NCBI GenBank assembly: GCA_030620735.1
Contig: JAUXDV010000090.1
Coordinates: 1-7,626, forward strand
Direction of reading: 5' to 3'
Origin: Gammaproteobacteria bacterium
GTDB lineage: Bacteria > Pseudomonadota > Gammaproteobacteria > Chromatiales > Chromatiaceae
Length of the DNA stretch: 7,626 nucleotides
Part shown: positions 5,956 through 7,626 of the stretch, one piece after another
Position numbering within the stretch: position 1 is the first letter of the stretch
Layout of the letters: every line of letters begins with the position of its first letter
Notes under the pieces: generated by a model
The model's database searches: none
What the model was told of the DNA's origin: nothing
The model's input: only the letters and a program-made list of their open reading frames with translations
Made by a program: the position numbers and the translations under genes

Positions 5956-7346
5956 TCTGTCTCGTCCGGATAGAGGCTTGCAAGCTGTTCCAGCGTCAAT
6001 GGCTTGAGCGGAGGACGCACCCGGAATTGGGTGCTTTGCTGCAAAGGGACGGAGGTTTTATCGGCAACGATATGGGCCACGGCCTGTGAACACTGACGTC
6101 CCTGGCAGGGTCCCATACCGCAGCGGGTATAAAACTTGACCTGGTTGCTGTCAGTGTGTCCGGCGGCAATTGCCGAGCGTATCTCCCCGGCCGTCACCTC
6201 TTCACAGCGGCACACGATGGCGTTGTCATGCGGGACTCGGAGCATGCTGTCAGGAATGCGAAACAGCTTTTCAAGAAATGGCCGAATGCGCAGATCCGCT
6301 TTCATCCATTTTCTGTCCTGGGCGGCCTCAAGCTTACACTCACGCTGATTCAGGATTCCCAGGTTGTGCAAAACCTTGAAGGCGGAGATGCGGCCAGCAT
6401 GTTCAGCGGTGCGTGCTCCACCGATGCCACCTCCGTCGCCTGCAATCAGGATACCCTCAATGCTGCTGCCCCCCCACTTGTCCAGCTCGGGTCTCCAGCA
6501 CTGCTGACGCTTGTGCCAGAAATGCTCGCAGCCGGCTGCCTGGCTGAGGTGGATGTTGGGGGTGATGCCGAAATGGATCATCAGGGAGTCTGTCCTGAGC
6601 CTGTGCCTGCTTCCTTTGTGGCGGTAGCTGATGGACTCAAGAGACTCTTTGCCATGCGCCTGCAGATCACGGATGCCATTGTGCAGTTCGACGCCAGCCA
6701 GTTTCAATGTCTGCTGATAACGCAGACCCTGGGTAATATGATGATGCACCAGCAGCGCACTGGGCAGTTTGGGCAGGGCCTTGATGTAGTTGACCCTGGA
6801 GATGGTGTCCAGAACGGCTTTGACCTTGACGCCGGCGCGCAGGTATTGCCATGCCAGCAACAGCAGCAGTGGTCCGGAGCCGGCGAGCACGACTCCGTCC
6901 GAAGGCACGATGCCGCTGCCTTTGAAGAGTATCTGTCCTGCGCCAGCGTTCATCACGCCCGGCAGAGTCCATCCGGGAAAAGGCACGGGGCGTTCAAATG
7001 CGCCGTTGGCGATCAGCACCTGCTCAGCGCTAATCATGCGTGCCTGCTGCTGATGAATCACTCCGATCTCTCTTTGTGCGGAGAGCGACCACACCTGCGT
7101 ATCGGGAAAATAGCGGGCGGAGCTGTTGCGAAAAGTGGTGACCAGTTTTTCACCGCGGCGATATTCCGGTCCCAGCTTCTCAGCACGCTCCACAGGCGCT
7201 GCTTCGATGGCGCGAAATACCTGACCGCCGGGAGCAGGTTGCTCATCAAGCAGTGCCACCTCGACACCGTGATCAGCGGCAACTGTTGCAGCGGCAAGTC
7301 CGGCAGGCCCCGCGCCGATAATCACAAGTTGATACTGATCCTTCAT
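5952..7346 (-). CDS. FAD/NAD(P)-type oxidoreductase with C-terminal BFD-like [2Fe-2S] domain, HcnB-like subunit
   Basis: Encodes 464 residues from ATG 7346, chosen because GAGGAAGAG (7351-7359) lies just upstream; a GTG five codons earlier overlaps the previous stop but lacks a site. Domains: FAD-binding GAGPAG (11-16) with the Glu/Gln-rich DEQPAPGGQV following; a second Rossmann motif GSGP (156-159); LIAGDGGGIGGA (301-312), which closes the FAD site; then a BFD-like domain with CRC (379-381) and Cys409, Cys414 and Cys419 in TRCGMGPCQGRQC as cluster-ligand candidates. Length and layout match HcnB, opine oxidase subunit A and D-hydroxyproline dehydrogenase alpha-type subunits. It likely relays electrons between the DAO-type subunit and the ferredoxin-like subunit. 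It sits between the other two genes, 11 bases after the upstream stop and overlapping the downstream start by 4. Confidence 0.9.
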   Translation of the reverse strand: MKDQYQLVIIGAGPAGLAAATVAADHGVEVALLDEQPAPGGQVFRAIEAAPVERAEKLGPEYRRGEKLVTTFRNSSARYFPDTQVWSLSAQREIGVIHQQQARMISAEQVLIANGAFERPVPFPGWTLPGVMNAGAGQILFKGSGIVPSDGVVLAGSGPLLLLLAWQYLRAGVKVKAVLDTISRVNYIKALPKLPSALLVHHHITQGLRYQQTLKLAGVELHNGIRDLQAHGKESLESISYRHKGSRHRLRTDSLMIHFGITPNIHLSQAAGCEHFWHKRQQCWRPELDKWGGSSIEGILIAGDGGGIGGARTAEHAGRISAFKVLHNLGILNQRECKLEAAQDRKWMKADLRIRPFLEKLFRIPDSMLRVPHDNAIVCRCEEVTAGEIRSAIAAGHTDSNQVKFYTRCGMGPCQGRQCSQAVAHIVADKTSVPLQQSTQFRVRPPLKPLTLEQLASLYPDETE

Positions 7347-7350
7347 GAAA

Positions 7351-7359
7351 CTCTTCCTC
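7351..7359 (-). promoter_or_regulatory. Shine-Dalgarno for the HcnB-like gene
   Basis: On the minus strand GAGGAAGAG ends four bases before ATG 7346, with its GAGG core 9 bases away. It overlaps the TGA of the upstream ferredoxin-like gene, so termination there may reload ribosomes here. It decides for ATG 7346 over GTG 7361. Confidence 0.6.
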
Positions 7360-7626
7360 ACACCCCGCTCCCCTGCTGGCGCTCGATGCGCATGCCTTCA
7401 CGCACCTGCACCATGCAGGCCTGTTGATTGGGAACTCCGTCGATCACCATCAGGCAGTCGAAGCAGACTCCCATCATGCAGAAAGGGGCGCGCGGCTGTT
7501 GTTTGACCGGAGTGGTGCGGCTATAGCCGATGTTTTCCGCCAGCACCGCAGCGGCAACACTCTCTCCCTGAGGAACAGCAACGCTGCGGCCGTTGATGAC
7601 AACGGTGACAGTTTGCAGGGGTGATT
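7358..7626 (-). CDS. (2Fe-2S) ferredoxin-like subunit, HcnA-like, partial (5' end outside window)
   Basis: The frame is open from the window edge to TGA 7358-7360, giving 88 visible residues, and no ATG is present, so the start lies beyond base 7626. HcnA-type subunits are about 100 residues, so only a short N-terminal piece should be missing. It begins with a beta-grasp pattern TVTVVINGRSVAVPQGESVA. The cluster loop has Cys codons at 7478-7480, 7463-7465, 7454-7456 and 7415-7417, spaced C-x4-C-x2-C-x12-C as in plant-type [2Fe-2S] ferredoxin domains of HcnA and sarcosine or hydroxyproline dehydrogenase gamma-type subunits. It should pass electrons within the heterotrimer. First visible gene of the minus-strand operon; the promoter is off the window. 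Confidence 0.87.
   Translation of the reverse strand, partial: SPLQTVTVVINGRSVAVPQGESVAAAVLAENIGYSRTTPVKQQPRAPFCMMGVCFDCLMVIDGVPNQQACMVQVREGMRIERQQGSGV

Noticed and set aside
6156..7427. A 423-codon plus-strand frame across the HcnB-like gene
   Set aside because: It is fully antisense to a gene with clear FAD and Fe-S motifs, shows no domain of its own, and such long shadow frames are common in G+C-rich coding DNA.
4831..7626. Naming the operon hcnABC and predicting cyanide production
   Set aside because: The family includes several other amine dehydrogenases, the DAO-type subunit is short for HcnC, and the substrate pocket cannot be judged from sequence alone.
1..7626. Insertion sequences, CRISPR arrays, tRNA or rRNA genes
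   Set aside because: No transposase motif, spaced repeat array, cloverleaf with CCA end or rRNA-like stretch was found on reading both strands.

Overview
The window reads as proteobacterial DNA, probably gammaproteobacterial. This is an inference from G+C-rich coding style, tightly packed operon structure and the gene families present; no marker gene is available to name a genus. Five intact or edge-cut genes occupy bases 782-7626. A left-hand zone of gene remnants fills bases 1-689.

Bases 1-689 are a scrapyard. A 59-residue Cys-rich ORF (31-210) resembles the zinc-binding CXC (tesmin/TSO1-type) domain. A second fragment (259-474) carries a CPNPDCD zinc-type motif. An abrupt join near base 450 leads into the 3' part of an HxlR-type winged-helix regulator (453-689) that has lost its start. 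Composition changes sharply at the join, from A+T-rich to G+C-rich. Bases 690-781 are a short leader with no clear promoter.

Bases 782-1453 encode a complete isochorismatase-like cysteine hydrolase with its Asp/Lys/Cys catalytic residues in place. About 500 noncoding bases follow (1454-1956), with small hairpins and an 11-bp-spaced direct repeat. They lead into a large P-type cation ATPase (1957-4806). It has all catalytic motifs, an extra N-terminal membrane helix, and an altered M6 ion site: Ala sits where the SERCA Ca2+ pumps carry an essential Asp.

Convergent to the ATPase, on the minus strand, is a three-gene operon read right to left: a [2Fe-2S] ferredoxin-like subunit cut by the window edge (7358-7626), an FAD/NAD(P)-type oxidoreductase with a C-terminal BFD-like iron-sulfur domain (5952-7346), and a DAO-family FAD oxidoreductase (4831-5955). 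Gene order and domains match the HcnABC (hydrogen cyanide synthase), opine oxidase and D-hydroxyproline dehydrogenase group. The three products should form one membrane-associated or cytoplasmic amine/amino-acid dehydrogenase that passes electrons from substrate FAD through Fe-S clusters to an acceptor. The substrate cannot be read from sequence alone, and the catalytic subunit is shorter than true HcnC, so cyanide production should not be assumed.

I see no rRNA, tRNA, CRISPR array, transposase or attachment site. The points most worth a second look are the decayed mosaic at the left edge, the ATPase ion-site change and the unresolved substrate of the three-subunit oxidase.
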